NCBI GenBank assembly: GCA_036558305.1
Contig: DATBFX010000482.1
Location: forward strand, 1-24,572
Reading direction: 5' to 3'
Origin: DATBFX01 sp036558305
GTDB taxonomy: Bacteria; Chloroflexota; Chloroflexia; Thermomicrobiales; UBA6265
Length of the DNA stretch: 24,572 bases
Below the pieces are notes generated by a model. That model ran no database searches and was not told the origin of the DNA. It saw nothing but the letters and a program-made list of their open reading frames with translations. Of the stretch, positions 23,628 to 24,572 are shown piece after piece. A program made the position numbers and the translations under genes. Numbering within the stretch: position 1 is the first letter of the stretch; each line of letters begins with the position of its first letter.

Positions 23628-24395
23628 CTACGCCGCCGCGATCACCGCCTGCAGGTTCCGCAAGCTCGTCGCGATGTCGACCAGCGGGTCTTTCGGGTTG
23701 TCCTGCTCGACGACGAACCATTCGGTGCCGGCGTCTTCGGCCGCGGCCAGGATCTCGCCCCACGGCAGCACGCCTTCGCCGACCGCGGTAATCGCACGCT
23801 CGCTGCCGGCCTCCATGTCCTTGACGTGGAGGATCGGCACCCGGCCCGCGTAGCGCTGGAGGATCGAGATCGGGTCGACGTCGACGAAGGCGGCCCAGTA
23901 GGCATCGAGTTCCAGGTGAACGAGCGAGGGGTCGGTCGCGCCCATCAGCGCGTCGAGGAGCGTGCCCTTCCCGTCCGGCGCGGGGGCGAACTCGAAGTCG
24001 TGGTTGTGGTAGCCGAAGCGGAGCCCGGCGTCGCGGCAACGGGCTCCCCAATCGTTGAACGTCTTCGCCAGCGCCGAATTGTCGGCGAAGAACTCGGCCC
24101 GCCGCTCCGGCGCCACCCACGGCACGATCGCGTCCTTGATCCCCAGCGTCTGCAACTCGACCACGACCTCGTCGAACCGGTTGACGAAGTGGTCGAGCGG
24201 CACGTGGGAGGCCGTGGCCTTCAACCCGAGTTCGTCGAGCACCGCGCGCAGTTCGGGCGCCGGCACCCCGCCGTACCCCGCGAACTCGACCGTCGGATAC
24301 CCGATCTCCGCCACCTTGCGCAGCGTCCCGATCATGTCCGTCGTCGCCAGACTGCGGACCGTGTACAACTCCAACCCGATCTGACCCTTGTCCAC
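23628..24395 (-). CDS. Sugar phosphate isomerase/epimerase family TIM-barrel protein
   Basis: 255 residues, typical for the AP_endonuc_2/xylose-isomerase-like group. IGLELYTVRSL (6-16) begins the barrel. Metal-ligand and active-site candidates follow in order: TVEFAGYGG (Glu37), SHVPLDHF, FGYHNHDFEF (His130, His132), HLELDAYW (Glu162, Asp164), PILHVKDM (His190, Lys192), and WFVVEQDN (Glu230). The family isomerises or epimerises sugars such as inositol or keto-sugar derivatives; the substrate cannot be assigned. GTG 24395 is chosen for GGAG six bases upstream. An ATG 46 codons further up would translate an 8-base tandem repeat and is unlikely. No partner genes are visible on this strand before the window ends. 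Confidence 0.87.
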   Translation of the reverse strand: MDKGQIGLELYTVRSLATTDMIGTLRKVAEIGYPTVEFAGYGGVPAPELRAVLDELGLKATASHVPLDHFVNRFDEVVVELQTLGIKDAIVPWVAPERRAEFFADNSALAKTFNDWGARCRDAGLRFGYHNHDFEFAPAPDGKGTLLDALMGATDPSLVHLELDAYWAAFVDVDPISILQRYAGRVPILHVKDMEAGSERAITAVGEGVLPWGEILAAAEDAGTEWFVVEQDNPKDPLVDIATSLRNLQAVIAAA

Positions 24396-24473
24396 GCCTC
24401 GCTCCGTCCCGGGCTTCCCCGCCCGCTTCACCCCGAACACCCGTCGCACGCATGGTCGCACAGAACGGACGAA

Positions 24474-24520
24474 GACGGGCAGACGGGCAGACGGGCAGAC
24501 GGACAGACGGACAGACGGGT
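24474..24520. repeat. 8-base tandem repeat (GACGG[G/A]CA)
   Basis: Five full units (three GACGGGCA, two GACGGACA) plus a partial one, about 80 bases upstream of the isomerase-like gene. A short 7-base repeat (CCTCAGT) follows at about 24551-24568. The unit is not a multiple of three. It lies in the presumed promoter or leader of the minus-strand gene and could vary in copy number. Confidence 0.8.
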
Positions 24521-24572
24521 CGTCAGTCGTCAAACCACTCAGTCCTGTGTCCTCAGTCCTCAGTCCTCTTTC

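Overview
The window is high-GC bacterial DNA with strong Shine-Dalgarno sites, frequent GTG and TTG starts and stop/start overlaps inside gene strings. Base and codon use and the kinds of genes suggest a Chloroflexota (Thermomicrobia-like) chromosome. That placement is an impression, since no marker gene is present.

Layout. (1) Positions 1-3868, minus strand: an extracellular-polysaccharide style string made of a processive family-2 glycosyltransferase, a non-hydrolysing UDP-GlcNAc 2-epimerase, and a DUF2334 deacetylase-like protein that runs off the left edge. (2) 4420-6205, plus strand: an aminoglycoside-nucleotidyltransferase-like protein and a ParB-nuclease-fold-like protein. (3) 6606-9365, plus strand: two adjacent M15-type peptidoglycan peptidases. 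The first is fused to an alpha/beta-hydrolase-like domain. Both carry the same N-terminal motif, (M/L)QRxxGNRxxxRL, which resembles sequences near the N-termini of DUF4157-type and contractile-injection-system cargo proteins. (4) 9499-12332, minus strand: a methyltransferase, a Tat-exported PEBP/YbhB protein with a good promoter, a DUF1989 protein and a 69-residue protein with a LexA-like box over its probable transcription start. (5) 12709-21897, plus strand: the most remarkable part, a tightly coupled operon of a C25/caspase-like protease, an unknown protein with a hydrophobic C-terminus, a CHAT-SIR2-like fusion, and a 1400-residue STAND NTPase with one predicted membrane helix and 14 WD40 repeats. 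(6) 22112-24395: nicotinate phosphoribosyltransferase (plus) converging on a sugar isomerase-type TIM barrel (minus), with a REP-like inverted repeat pair between them.

How the parts may work together. The 12.7-21.9 kb operon has the parts list of an NTP-dependent conflict or regulated-death system: a WD40 sensor on a STAND switch, two caspase-fold proteases, a SIR2-like NAD-directed module and a possible membrane-acting protein. This exact combination is not one I recognise as a named defence system, and it is my candidate for an undescribed system. An NAD-salvage gene lies directly downstream on the same strand, which may or may not be meaningful.

No tRNA, rRNA, CRISPR array, transposase or integrase was recognised.
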